Of a stretch of 64,000 nt of DNA, positions 25,684 through 34,630 are shown piece after piece. Numbering within the stretch: position 1 is the first letter of the stretch; every line of letters starts with the position of its first letter. The DNA is from Flavobacterium sp. IB48 (GTDB taxonomy: Bacteria > Bacteroidota > Bacteroidia > Flavobacteriales > Flavobacteriaceae). The position numbers and the translations under genes are program-made. The stretch lies in assembly GCF_016405855.1 (NCBI RefSeq), contig NZ_JAEFCA010000001.1, positions 758,170 through 822,169 of the forward strand, written 5' to 3'. Below the pieces are notes generated by a model. It was not told the DNA's origin, ran no database searches, and was given only the letters and a program-made list of their open reading frames with translations.

Positions 25684-27123
25684 ATGAACGTTTCTACTAT
25701 ATTAATTATACTTTTAATTGGTGCATTTGCCACTTACTTTTCTGGTGACAAACTAGCTTCGAAAGTTGCTTTATTTTTTAGTTTAGCCGCTTTAGGATGT
25801 TCAATTGTATTATTGAATAATTATAACGCAGGTGAAAATATTAGCGTAATCAACAGCTGGATTAATCAACCAAAAATTTCATTCGCTTTAAACGGTGATG
25901 GACTTGGACTTGCAATGGTTTTACTAACTGCTGCTTTAACTCCGATTATTATATTTTCGTCTTTTGGAAATGAATATAAAAATGCAAAAGGATTTTATGC
26001 TTTGATCTTATTCATGGCTTTTGCTATGACTGGAACTTTCTTAGCTTCTGATGGTCTTTTATATTACATTTTCTGGGAATTAGCTCTTATTCCAATCTAC
26101 TTTATTGCTTTGATCTGGGGTAACGGAGATGCTGAAGAGCGTAGAAAAGCAGTGGTTAAATTCTTTATTTACACGCTTGCTGGTTCCTTATTCATGTTAA
26201 CTGCTTTTATCTATTTATACACGAAAGCAGGTTCTTTCTTAATCGAAGATTTATACAAAGTAAACTTATCTGCTTGTGAGCAATTCTGGATTTTCTTGGC
26301 TTTCTTTTTAGCTTATGCTATCAAAATTCCAATTATTCCTTTCCATACTTGGCAAGCAAATGTATACCAAAAAGCACCAACCGTTGGAACAATGCTTTTA
26401 TCTGGTATCATGCTAAAAATGGGATTGTATAGTGTACTTCGTTGGCAATTGCCAATTGCGCCAATCGCTGCAAAAGAATACATGTATATATTTATAGCTT
26501 TAGGAATTGCTGGTGTTATCTACGGATCAATCGTTGCATTAAGACAAAAAGATTTAAAGAAATTATTGGCTTATTCTTCTCTTGCTCACGTTGGATTAAT
26601 TGCTGCAGGATCTTACACTTTAACTCTAGATGGTTTTAGAGGTGCAGTTATGCAAATGATCGCTCACGGTTTTGTTGTAGTTGGATTATTCTTCGCTGCT
26701 GAAGTAATTTTCAGAAGATTCGAAACTAGAGAAATTGAAGAAATGGGTGGTATTCGTACTCAGTCTCCAAAATTCACATCAATGTTTTTAATCTTAGTAT
26801 TAGCTTCTGTTGCATTACCAAGTACATTTAACTTTGTTGGAGAGTTTACAGTATTATACAGTTTATCTCAAATTAATATCTGGTTTGCTATTCTTGGTGG
26901 AACTACTATTATTTTAGGAGCTTACTATATGTTAAGAATGTTCCAGCATGTAATGTTAGGAGAAACAAATGCAAAAACTTTTGCTGATGTTACACTTAAC
27001 GAAGGAGTTTCATTTGTTGTAATCATTGCGGTTTTATTGTTTTTCGGATTCTATCCAAAACCAATTACAGATTTGATTACACCAAGCTTGGAAACCATTT
27101 TACAAGTTATCAATAAGAACTAA
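25684..27123 (+). CDS. nuoM: NADH-quinone oxidoreductase subunit M
   Basis: Second antiporter-like pump subunit, 479 residues, about 14 helices. The segment YYIFWELALIPIYFIALIWG carries the helix-5 Glu. KIPIIPFHTWQANVYQKAP and LAYSSLAHVGLIAAG carry residues of the half-channels. It lacks the lateral helix of NuoL, as expected. A 66-nt gap with a small hairpin (TTAGGATT / AATCCTAA, 27144-27174) separates it from nuoN. Confidence 0.97.
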   Translation: MNVSTILIILLIGAFATYFSGDKLASKVALFFSLAALGCSIVLLNNYNAGENISVINSWINQPKISFALNGDGLGLAMVLLTAALTPIIIFSSFGNEYKNAKGFYALILFMAFAMTGTFLASDGLLYYIFWELALIPIYFIALIWGNGDAEERRKAVVKFFIYTLAGSLFMLTAFIYLYTKAGSFLIEDLYKVNLSACEQFWIFLAFFLAYAIKIPIIPFHTWQANVYQKAPTVGTMLLSGIMLKMGLYSVLRWQLPIAPIAAKEYMYIFIALGIAGVIYGSIVALRQKDLKKLLAYSSLAHVGLIAAGSYTLTLDGFRGAVMQMIAHGFVVVGLFFAAEVIFRRFETREIEEMGGIRTQSPKFTSMFLILVLASVALPSTFNFVGEFTVLYSLSQINIWFAILGGTTIILGAYYMLRMFQHVMLGETNAKTFADVTLNEGVSFVVIIAVLLFFGFYPKPITDLITPSLETILQVINKN

Positions 27124-27189
27124 TATTTTAAACAAAAAATAAATTAGGATTACACTTAAAAATTGGAATCCTAAATCAAAAAGATAAAA

Positions 27190-28581
27190 ATGAATACATT
27201 AATAGCTATAACAGGATTGGGTATTTTTTGCCTATTGTTTGAAATTCTTAATTTAAGAAAGGCCATTGTTCCTATTACCATTATGGGTTTAATAGGTGTG
27301 TTGGCTCTTAATTACTGTGAATTTGGAACAGAACAAAGTTATTACAACAATATGATAGCAGTAAGCAAGTTTTCTACGGCTTTTTCATCATTGTTTATCG
27401 TTTTGACTATATTCCTTGTAGCATTAAGTCATAATTTTTACCACAAGCACCCAACGAAAATTTCAGATTATGTGGCAATTAAAGTTTTCTTACTAGCTGG
27501 TGCTGTAGCAATGGTTTCTTTTGGAAATTTAGCAATGTTCTTTTTAGGAATTGAAATCTTATCTATTGCTTTATATGTACTTGCTGCAAGCGATCGTTTA
27601 AATATCAAAAGCAATGAGGCTGGTATGAAATATTTCTTAATGGGTTCTTTCGCTTCAGGAATTATCTTATTCGGAATCTGTTTGATTTACGGTGCAATGG
27701 GAAGTTTTGACATTAGTGACATTCACGAAAGTGCACTTTCTGCAGAGTTACCAATATGGTTTCCAATTGGAATGATTTTAATGGTTGTTGGAATGTTATT
27801 TAAAGTAGCTGCAGTTCCTTTCCACTTCTGGGCTCCAGATGTTTACGAAGGTTCTCCTGCTTTAACTACAGCTTTAATGAGTACTTTAGCAAAAGTAGTC
27901 GCAATTGCAACTTTATTCAAGTTGGTTTCTGGTATGAACTTAATTGCTTCATTAGACAACCAAGACCTTCTACATACATTTGAAGTTATCGTAGTTATTA
28001 TTTCTATTGCGTCTATGTCTGTTGGTAATATTATGGCATTAAGACAAGTAAACGTAAAACGTATGCTTGCTTTCTCTGGAATCTCTCACGCAGGTTTCAT
28101 GTTAATGACATTATTAACTGTTTCAGCTTCTGCTGGAGTTTTATTATACTACACTGCTGCTTATGCATTAGCTGGTATAGCTGCTTTTAGTGTAATTTTA
28201 TATGTTTGTAGAGATCATGACAATGAAGATATTACAAATTTCCACGGTTTAGGAAAAACAAATCCGCTATTGGCTGCAGTTCTTACCGCTTCATTATTAT
28301 CAATGGCCGGAATTCCTATTTTCTCTGGATTCTTTGCTAAGTTATTTTTATTCAACCAAACTATTCAAGCAGGATACATTGGTTTAGTAATTGTTGCTGT
28401 AATTAACTCTATCATAAGTGTTGGATACTATTTCAAACTAATCATAGCAATATATTCTAAAGAACCAAATCAAGAAAGAACAGGAAGACCTTTCCTTATT
28501 TATGCTACAGCTGTGGTGTCAATTGTTTTAAATATTGCTTTAGGTTTATTTCCATCATTAGTTTTAGACTTATTGAAATAA
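27190..28581 (+). CDS. nuoN: NADH-quinone oxidoreductase subunit N
   Basis: Third antiporter-like pump subunit and last gene of the operon, 463 residues and about 14 helices. The motif FFLGIEILSIALYVLAA holds the helix-5 Glu. FKVAAVPFHFWAPDVYEGSP and LAFSGISHAGFMLM hold the other conserved charged and polar residues. It ends just before a strong terminator at 28606, closing a complete set of 14 separate subunits (A to N). Confidence 0.97.
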   Translation: MNTLIAITGLGIFCLLFEILNLRKAIVPITIMGLIGVLALNYCEFGTEQSYYNNMIAVSKFSTAFSSLFIVLTIFLVALSHNFYHKHPTKISDYVAIKVFLLAGAVAMVSFGNLAMFFLGIEILSIALYVLAASDRLNIKSNEAGMKYFLMGSFASGIILFGICLIYGAMGSFDISDIHESALSAELPIWFPIGMILMVVGMLFKVAAVPFHFWAPDVYEGSPALTTALMSTLAKVVAIATLFKLVSGMNLIASLDNQDLLHTFEVIVVIISIASMSVGNIMALRQVNVKRMLAFSGISHAGFMLMTLLTVSASAGVLLYYTAAYALAGIAAFSVILYVCRDHDNEDITNFHGLGKTNPLLAAVLTASLLSMAGIPIFSGFFAKLFLFNQTIQAGYIGLVIVAVINSIISVGYYFKLIIAIYSKEPNQERTGRPFLIYATAVVSIVLNIALGLFPSLVLDLLK

Positions 28582-28605
28582 AATTATTTCTTTAAAAAAT
28601 ACTCA

Positions 28606-28640
28606 AAAATCCATTAAATCAGTTTTAATGGATTTTTTTT
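28606..28640 (+). terminator. Terminator of the nuo operon
   Basis: 13-bp stem (AAAATCCATTAAA / TTTAATGGATTTT) with a short loop, ending in a run of T, 24 nt after the nuoN stop. Confidence 0.9.
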
Positions 28641-28690
28641 ATGCCTTAAATTAAGAACAGAAATTCATGTTAAAAATTTCTTCTAGACAA

Positions 28691-28719
28691 TTGCACTTCA
28701 AAAAATCTCCATATATTTG
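28691..28719 (+). promoter_or_regulatory. Promoter of the BI-1/YccA-family gene
   Basis: TTG at 28691-28693, 18 nt spacing, TATATTTG at 28712-28719, 23 nt before the ATG. Confidence 0.72.
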
Positions 28720-28742
28720 AGTTCAATTAAATGTATTAAATT

Positions 28743-29513
28743 ATGAACTTTAATTCAAAAAATCCATTTTTAAACAGTAAGCGTTTTTCGTCTAATGCTG
28801 AACCAAGAACAGAAGTACACCACGCTCAGATTATTGATTACAATCAAGAAATGACGGTGTCTGGAACAATCAACAAAACAGCAATCCTATTCCTAATCTT
28901 ATGCGGAGCTGCTATGGTGACATGGTGGATGACTTTTAACGGAATAAACCCAATGCTTCCTACAATTGGAGGTGCAATTGTTGGTTTCATTTTAGTATTA
29001 GTTTCTTCATTCAAACCACAATTATCTCCTTACCTAGCTCCAGGATATGCATTATTTGAAGGATTATTCATAGGAGGTATTTCTGCAATATTTGAATTAA
29101 AATTTCCTGGAATCGTAATCAATGCAGTTGGTGCAACTCTTGTTACTTTCTTGGTTTGTTTAGGTTTATATAAATTTAGAATCGTAAAAGTTACAGAACA
29201 ATTCAAATCTGTTGTTGTTGCTGCAACATTGGCTATTGCTACTTATTATTTAATTTCTTGGGTTGTATCAATGTTTACAAGCTGGACACCTGTTCATTAC
29301 GGAAATTCTATGATGAGTATTGGTATTAGTGTTTTTGTTATCATCATAGCTGCTCTTAACCTTTTCTTAGATTTTGATTTAATTGAAAAAGGTGCAAGAG
29401 AAAAAATGCCAAAATTTATGGAATGGTATGGAGCAATGGGATTGATGATTACATTAGTTTGGTTGTATATTGAATTCTTAAGACTTTTATCAAAACTTTC
29501 TAGCAAAGACTAA
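28743..29513 (+). CDS. Bax inhibitor-1/YccA family membrane protein
   Basis: A 256-residue inner-membrane protein with a polar N-terminus of about 45 residues and seven hydrophobic segments. The pattern YLAPGYALFEGLFIGGISAIFE followed by VINAVGATLVTFLVCLGLY is typical of the YccA/BI-1 (TMBIM) family. So is the acidic stretch FLDFDLIEKGAREKMPKFMEWYGAMG near the C-terminus. Members form pH-sensitive channels or regulate membrane proteases such as FtsH; the role here cannot be read from sequence. It has its own promoter and terminator and is not part of the nuo operon. Confidence 0.92.
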   Translation: MNFNSKNPFLNSKRFSSNAEPRTEVHHAQIIDYNQEMTVSGTINKTAILFLILCGAAMVTWWMTFNGINPMLPTIGGAIVGFILVLVSSFKPQLSPYLAPGYALFEGLFIGGISAIFELKFPGIVINAVGATLVTFLVCLGLYKFRIVKVTEQFKSVVVAATLAIATYYLISWVVSMFTSWTPVHYGNSMMSIGISVFVIIIAALNLFLDFDLIEKGAREKMPKFMEWYGAMGLMITLVWLYIEFLRLLSKLSSKD

Positions 29514-29535
29514 ATAAGTCTCTTTTAAATAATCT

Positions 29536-29572
29536 AAAGCCTTTTTGAGTAAAATCAGAAAGGCTTTTTTTT
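29536..29572 (+). terminator. Terminator of the BI-1/YccA gene
   Basis: 13-bp stem (AAAGCCTTTTTGA / TCAGAAAGGCTTT, one wobble) plus eight T. Confidence 0.9.
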
Positions 29573-29782
29573 ATACTTATAGATTGCTTTTTCGCAAAAT
29601 TAAATTTAAAACTTCTAAGAATAATCTGTTATTCGAAATAAGAAAATAATTTATTTCTTACAAAAATAAAAATGTAATTTATTGTAATTAAAAAAAATTA
29701 TAAATCTTCTATATTCTACCCGTTTAAAGATAGAAATAATCAAAAGCTAGAAAAACACGGCTTTTTTCAAGAAATCAAAACA

Positions 29783-29796
29783 TGTAATAAATTACA
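29783..29796. promoter_or_regulatory. Operator-like palindrome upstream of the pectate lyase
   Basis: TGTAATAAATTACA has 6-bp arms TGTAAT / ATTACA around AA, 187 nt before the pectate lyase ATG. Two more TGTAAT half-sites at 29673-29678 and 29683-29688 are in direct orientation 10 bp apart. The remaining bases of the 29573-29982 gap are AT-rich with no open frame. Confidence 0.5.
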
Positions 29797-29903
29797 ATTC
29801 ATGCAATTTGTTGCATTTTTAACATTTAAAAAGCTAAAAAAATAAAGTAAATTATTTTTTTAGCTAAAAAAAATAAAGAATTAAGAATTAATATATAATT
29901 TCG

Positions 29904-29917
29904 TGTAATCGATTACA
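29904..29917. promoter_or_regulatory. Second operator-like palindrome, overlapping the likely start region of transcription
   Basis: TGTAATCGATTACA is a perfect 14-bp palindrome with a central CG, the shape of LacI-family operators. It begins inside a near-consensus -7 element (TAATTTCG, 29896-29903, one mismatch), so a bound repressor would block the promoter. The regulator itself is not in the window. Confidence 0.55.
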
Positions 29918-29982
29918 ATTAAACCACTTGAAGTCGAAAGTAAAACCACTTACTTATTATTAACTATCTTAAACAAACAATT

Positions 29983-32832
29983 ATGAAAAAAAACCTACTT
30001 TTCATGACTGTCTTTCTCATGACAGTCCAATTATGGGCCCAAACTATCCAAATTAATGAAGCTTCTGGCTGGCTAGAATCGGCTTTTGTAAAATGGCAAC
30101 CAGTCAGTGGTGCCCAGACTTACAATGTGTATTACACTGGTAACGGACTTACAGATCAAAAAATAGACGACCAGCTTATTAGAAGTTATGGTTCCTATTT
30201 CCGTGCTGACATTCCGGGACTTAAAGCCGGAACTTACACTGTAAAAGTAAAACCTGTTGTAAATGGGACAGAAGGAACTGGAGCTACAACAGGAAATCTA
30301 ATTGTAACCGCACACGACAGAAATGGATTTGCTTTTGAAGGCGGTCGTGTTCCTGGAGGATACAAAGCAGACGGAACGCCTAAAGACAATGCTGTAATTT
30401 TGTACATTACCCAAAATACGAAAAACACAATTTCAATGAATATTACTGGTGCAAGTGCAAATCCTTGTATTGGTTTACAGAATATTCTTTACGCTATCAA
30501 AAAAGGAAAAGACACTCGCCCATTTATTATCCGTCTAATTGGAAATATTACAGATATGACTGTTATGGAAGGTGGCGATGTTGTTATTGAAAACTCCAAC
30601 AATGCTTCAAGCTATGTTACAATCGAAGGTATTGGCGATGACGCTGTAGCAAACGGGTGGGGAGTTAGATTGAAATCGGCTTCAAATATAGAAGTAAACA
30701 ATCTTGGATTTATGAACTGCGACAGTACTGCAGGTGATAACGTGGGAATGCAGCAAAGCAATGATCACGTTTGGGTTCATAACTGTGATTTATTTTATGG
30801 AAATGCAGGAAGCGATGCTGACCAAATAAAAGGCGATGGAGCATTAGATAATAAATCTTCAACTTACATTACAATGTCTTACAACCACTTTTGGGATAAT
30901 GGAAAAGCAAGTCTTCTTGGTTTAAGCGAAGGAACAACTTCTGGTTTGTACGTAACTTATCACCACAACTGGTTTGACCACTCAGATTCTCGTCATCCAC
31001 GCGTGCGTTATTATTCAGCACATATTTACAACAACTATTATGATGGAGTTGCTAAATATGGAGCGGGCTCAACTATGGGCTCATCACTTTTTGTTGAAGG
31101 AAATTACTTTAGAAACAGTAAACATCCAATGCTAACTTCTCTACAAGGTTCTGACATTTGGGATGAAACCAACCAAGTAAATAATGCAGGAACAATGGGA
31201 ACATTCTCTGGCGAAGCTGGAGGAAGCATCAAAGCTTATAACAATACATTTGATGCTTCAAACGGAACAAACAACATGCGTTTTGTTGCTTACAATGATC
31301 CAAATCCGTTATACAATATCTCTGGAAAAATTAGCTCTACAACCGATTTTGATGCTTATGTAGCAAGCACAAGAAGCGAAGTTGTAAGTAGTTCTGTAAA
31401 ATCTAAATCTGGTGCAAATACTTATAACAACTTTGATACAGATGCTAATTTATATGTGAAAAATTTAGTAATTGATACTCCAGCTGCAGCGAAAACAAAA
31501 ACAACGCAATATGCAGGACGTGTTTCTGGAGGAGATTTAAAATGGACATTCAATAATGCTACAGATGACACTTCTTCTTTAGTCATCACAGCATTAAAAA
31601 CGACACTTACAAACTACACAGGAACTTTAGTTGCTGTACAAGGCGAAGGAAATCCACCTGCTGGAACACAGACTTTAACTTTAACATCTGCTTCAAATAA
31701 CAATCAAACTGTTGTAAGCGGTACAGCAATTTCTTCAATTGTATTTACATGGGGCGGAGATGCAACTGATGCAACCGTAACTGGATTGCCTGCTTCTGGA
31801 TTGACTTTTGTAAAAAATACTACAGCTAAAACGATAACTATTTCGGGTACGCCAACTGCAACAGTTTCGTACTCCATTGCAACTTCTGGAACTAGTGGTT
31901 CCCCAGCTACTGGTTCTGGAACTGTAACAGTAACTCCAGCTGGAACACAAACATTAGCTTCATCTGGCAATAACAGCCAAACCGTTTCCTCTGGAACTGC
32001 TATTGCTTCGATTGTATTTACTTGGGGCGGAAATGCTACAGATGCATCTGTAACTGGATTACCAGCTTCTGGATTGTCTTTTGTAAAAAATACAACTGCA
32101 AAAACGATAACTATTACTGGAACTCCAACTGCAAATGTTTCTTATACGGTAACCACTTCAGGAACAGCTGGAACACCAGTATCTGCATCGGGAACCATAA
32201 CAGTTACTACAGGCTCGGGTGGCGGATCTGAATTACATAATTTTACTACATCTGGTAAAACAAGTACATTCTACTCTATTACAGGAAATATGAATTCAAC
32301 TCCAGGTTCTGTAACTTACAATGGACTAACACTTACTGAGCGTCTAAAAATCGAATCAAGCACATCTATAACGTATACGACAACTAGCGCGTCTACTTTA
32401 ACTTTAGTATTTGATTCGAGTTTTAATGGAACTATTAAAGTAGATAATGTTTCGTATACAGCCTCAGCTGGTATTGTAACTGCTTCAATAGCTGCTGGTT
32501 CTCATACCATAACAAAAGGTTCTGTTGCTAATTTATTCTATATTAGCACTGTTTATGGCGGAACGACTCTAAAAATGGCTGCGATCGCCGAGACAACAAC
32601 CATAGAAACTTCAAAAATAATTTTATATCCCAATCCAGTTTCAAGTACTTTATATTTATCAGATTCCGAACAGAAGGTACAAAAAGTACTTATTTACAAT
32701 GTTTCTGGAAATCTAGTAATTACTTCTGGAAATTCTCAAAGTATTGACACAAGCAGTTTAATTCCTGGCACTTACCTAGCCAAAATTTATACTGTCGATG
32801 GGTCGTTTAACCAAACACTAATTAAAAAGTAA
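29983..32832 (+). CDS. Secreted PL1-family pectate lyase with Ig-like repeats and T9SS sorting domain
   Basis: A 949-residue exported enzyme predicted to cleave polygalacturonate by beta-elimination. After the signal peptide (ends MTVQLWAQ, residue 20) there is a fibronectin-III-like stretch (residues 25-105). The parallel beta-helix of family PL1 follows (about 110-545). It carries DHVWVHNCDLFYG, the Asp-rich calcium region GSDADQIKGDG, and SRHPRVRYYSAHIYNNYYDG holding the likely catalytic Arg (R337/R340/R342 region). Two Ig-like repeats of about 92 residues follow, nearly identical at their cores. Next is a beta-domain often joined to such lyases (about 745-865), then a C-terminal T9SS type A domain beginning IILYPNPVS. 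It stands alone, without susCD neighbours, behind two operator-like palindromes. Confidence 0.93.
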   Translation: MKKNLLFMTVFLMTVQLWAQTIQINEASGWLESAFVKWQPVSGAQTYNVYYTGNGLTDQKIDDQLIRSYGSYFRADIPGLKAGTYTVKVKPVVNGTEGTGATTGNLIVTAHDRNGFAFEGGRVPGGYKADGTPKDNAVILYITQNTKNTISMNITGASANPCIGLQNILYAIKKGKDTRPFIIRLIGNITDMTVMEGGDVVIENSNNASSYVTIEGIGDDAVANGWGVRLKSASNIEVNNLGFMNCDSTAGDNVGMQQSNDHVWVHNCDLFYGNAGSDADQIKGDGALDNKSSTYITMSYNHFWDNGKASLLGLSEGTTSGLYVTYHHNWFDHSDSRHPRVRYYSAHIYNNYYDGVAKYGAGSTMGSSLFVEGNYFRNSKHPMLTSLQGSDIWDETNQVNNAGTMGTFSGEAGGSIKAYNNTFDASNGTNNMRFVAYNDPNPLYNISGKISSTTDFDAYVASTRSEVVSSSVKSKSGANTYNNFDTDANLYVKNLVIDTPAAAKTKTTQYAGRVSGGDLKWTFNNATDDTSSLVITALKTTLTNYTGTLVAVQGEGNPPAGTQTLTLTSASNNNQTVVSGTAISSIVFTWGGDATDATVTGLPASGLTFVKNTTAKTITISGTPTATVSYSIATSGTSGSPATGSGTVTVTPAGTQTLASSGNNSQTVSSGTAIASIVFTWGGNATDASVTGLPASGLSFVKNTTAKTITITGTPTANVSYTVTTSGTAGTPVSASGTITVTTGSGGGSELHNFTTSGKTSTFYSITGNMNSTPGSVTYNGLTLTERLKIESSTSITYTTTSASTLTLVFDSSFNGTIKVDNVSYTASAGIVTASIAAGSHTITKGSVANLFYISTVYGGTTLKMAAIAETTTIETSKIILYPNPVSSTLYLSDSEQKVQKVLIYNVSGNLVITSGNSQSIDTSSLIPGTYLAKIYTVDGSFNQTLIKK
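31660..32211 (+). repeat. Tandem repeat encoding two Ig-like domains in the pectate lyase
   Basis: Two units begin at 31660 and 31939 with the codons for AGTQTL. They share long identical segments such as VTGLPASGL and FVKNTTAKTITI. Unit length is about 275 nt. They probably act as spacers between the lyase and the C-terminal domains. Confidence 0.8.
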
Positions 32833-32847
32833 AAACTAACTTAATTT

Positions 32848-32878
32848 AAAAAGGCTTCCAAAATTGGAAGCCTTTTTT
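32848..32878. terminator. Bidirectional terminator between pectate lyase and ALDH genes
   Basis: Perfect 13-bp stem (AAAAGGCTTCCAA / TTGGAAGCCTTTT) with A- and T-tracts on its two sides, between convergent genes. Confidence 0.92.
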
Positions 32879-32896
32879 AAGTTCAAATATTATGAA

Positions 32897-34450
32897 TTAC
32901 AAATCAAATTTAATTCCCTGCGCAAGCGGAAGATTTGTTGTATAATTGATTGTATTGGTTTGACGTCTCATGTAAATTTTCCATGCATCAGACCCTGATT
33001 CGCGTCCGCCTCCTGTTTCTTTTTCACCTCCAAAAGCACCTCCAATTTCAGCACCAGAAGTTCCAATATTTACGTTTGCAATTCCGCAGTCAGAACCTGT
33101 TGCAGATAAAAATCTTTCAGCTTCACGTAAGTTATTCGTCATAATTGCAGAAGATAATCCTTGTGCAACACCATTTTGAATTTCTATCGCATTTTCTACA
33201 TCACCAGAATATTTAATTAAATATAAAACTGGAGCAAAAGTTTCATGCTGTACAATTTCAAACGAATTTTCAGCTTCTGCAATTGCTGGTTTTACATAAC
33301 AGCCACTTTCATAACCTTCACCAGATAATACTCCTCCTTCAACAAGGATTTTTCCACCTTCGGCAACTACTTTATTTAATGCTGCTGCATACATTTCTAC
33401 TGCATGAGTATCAATTAGTGGTCCAACATGATTTTTTTCGTCAAGCGGATTTCCGATTCTTAACTGTTTATAAGCTGCAACCAGGGCATCTTTTACTTTA
33501 TCATAAATACTTTCGTGAATAATCAATCTTCTAGTAGAAGTACATCTTTGTCCAGCAGTTCCAACAGCTCCAAAAACGGCTCCGATAACAGTCATTTTAA
33601 TATCTGCGTCTGGAGTAACAATAATGGCGTTATTTCCTCCTAATTCTAACAATGATTTCCCTAACCTTCCTGCAACAGTTTGCGCTACAATTTTCCCCAT
33701 TCTAGTTGAACCTGTTGCCGAAATAAGCGGAATGCGAGTATCTGCTGTCAACAACTCTCCTATTTTATAATCTCCGTTTATTAAACACGAAATTCCTTCT
33801 GGAAGATTGTTTTCTTTTATAACTTGAGCAATTATATTTTGGCAGGCAATACCACAAAGAGGTGTTTTTTCAGATGGCTTCCAAACACAGACATCACCAG
33901 AAATCCAAGCTAAAGCTGTGTTCCAAGACCAAACTGCAACTGGAAAATTAAATGCTGAAATGATTCCGACAATTCCAAGCGGATGATATTGTTCATACAT
34001 TCTATGTCCTGGTCTTTCAGAATGCATTGTTAATCCGTGAAGTTGGCGCGATAAACCTACTGCAAAATCACAGATATCTATCATTTCCTGAACTTCACCA
34101 TATCCTTCTTGCAATGATTTCCCCATTTCGTAAGAAACCAACTTACCAAGAGCCTCTTTATTTTGTCTTAATTTTTCTCCAAATTGGCGTACAATTTCAC
34201 CACGTTGTGGAGCAGGAATTAATCTAAATGTTTTAAAAGCTTCTGCTGCGGTTTGAATTGCTTTTTCGTAATCTGCTGCCGTTGACATTTTTACCGAAGC
34301 AATTAATTTTCCATCAACTGGCGAATAACTTTCCAAAATTTCTCCAGAAGAAAAATTGTTAATTCCTGTTGATGTTCCTTCATTTATTGTCTTGATGCCC
34401 AATTTATCAAGAGCTTCCTTCATTCCAAATTGCGATGCTATTGTTGTCAT
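32897..34450 (-). CDS. ALDH7-family aldehyde dehydrogenase (alpha-aminoadipic semialdehyde / piperideine-6-carboxylate dehydrogenase-like)
   Basis: A 517-residue NAD(P)-dependent aldehyde dehydrogenase. Catalytic Cys303 lies in GQRCTSTRR, general base Glu269 in LLELGGNN and Asn168 in SAFNFP. The C-terminal stretches GSDCGIANVNIGTSGAEIGG, GGGRESGSDAWK and LPLAQGIKF are very close to antiquitin (ALDH7A1). ALDH7A1 oxidises alpha-aminoadipic semialdehyde in lysine breakdown; bacterial members are called AmaB or Pcd. I infer the same reaction but no lysine-degradation gene is adjacent. It is monocistronic, ends at a bidirectional terminator and has no matching promoter that I could place with confidence. 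Confidence 0.9.
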   Translation of the reverse strand: MTTIASQFGMKEALDKLGIKTINEGTSTGINNFSSGEILESYSPVDGKLIASVKMSTAADYEKAIQTAAEAFKTFRLIPAPQRGEIVRQFGEKLRQNKEALGKLVSYEMGKSLQEGYGEVQEMIDICDFAVGLSRQLHGLTMHSERPGHRMYEQYHPLGIVGIISAFNFPVAVWSWNTALAWISGDVCVWKPSEKTPLCGIACQNIIAQVIKENNLPEGISCLINGDYKIGELLTADTRIPLISATGSTRMGKIVAQTVAGRLGKSLLELGGNNAIIVTPDADIKMTVIGAVFGAVGTAGQRCTSTRRLIIHESIYDKVKDALVAAYKQLRIGNPLDEKNHVGPLIDTHAVEMYAAALNKVVAEGGKILVEGGVLSGEGYESGCYVKPAIAEAENSFEIVQHETFAPVLYLIKYSGDVENAIEIQNGVAQGLSSAIMTNNLREAERFLSATGSDCGIANVNIGTSGAEIGGAFGGEKETGGGRESGSDAWKIYMRRQTNTINYTTNLPLAQGIKFDL

Positions 34451-34630
34451 TGTAACTTTTTTGGTTAAAATTGTTATATTTTTATGTAAAGATATTGTTT
34501 TAGAATTAATTTTTGATTGAAGTTAATTCATAAATGAACGTAAATTTAAGCTTATTTTATAGTATTAACAGAAACGAAACTTCAATATTGAATTTATTTA
34601 ATGAAATTTGCAGTACTTAAAATTAAAAAT

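Noticed and set aside
29573..29782. Possible small gene or RNA gene in the gap before the pectate lyase
   Set aside because: The stretch is AT-rich, with no open frame of useful length and no stable paired structure beyond the short palindromes listed.
31704..31970. Minus-strand open frame opposite the pectate lyase repeats
   Set aside because: Shadow of the Ig-like repeats on the coding strand; biased Val/Pro composition and no start context.
31660..32211. CRISPR-like repeat array
   Set aside because: The two repeats are about 275 nt, in frame and code for Ig-like domains; no short repeat/spacer pattern exists anywhere in the window.
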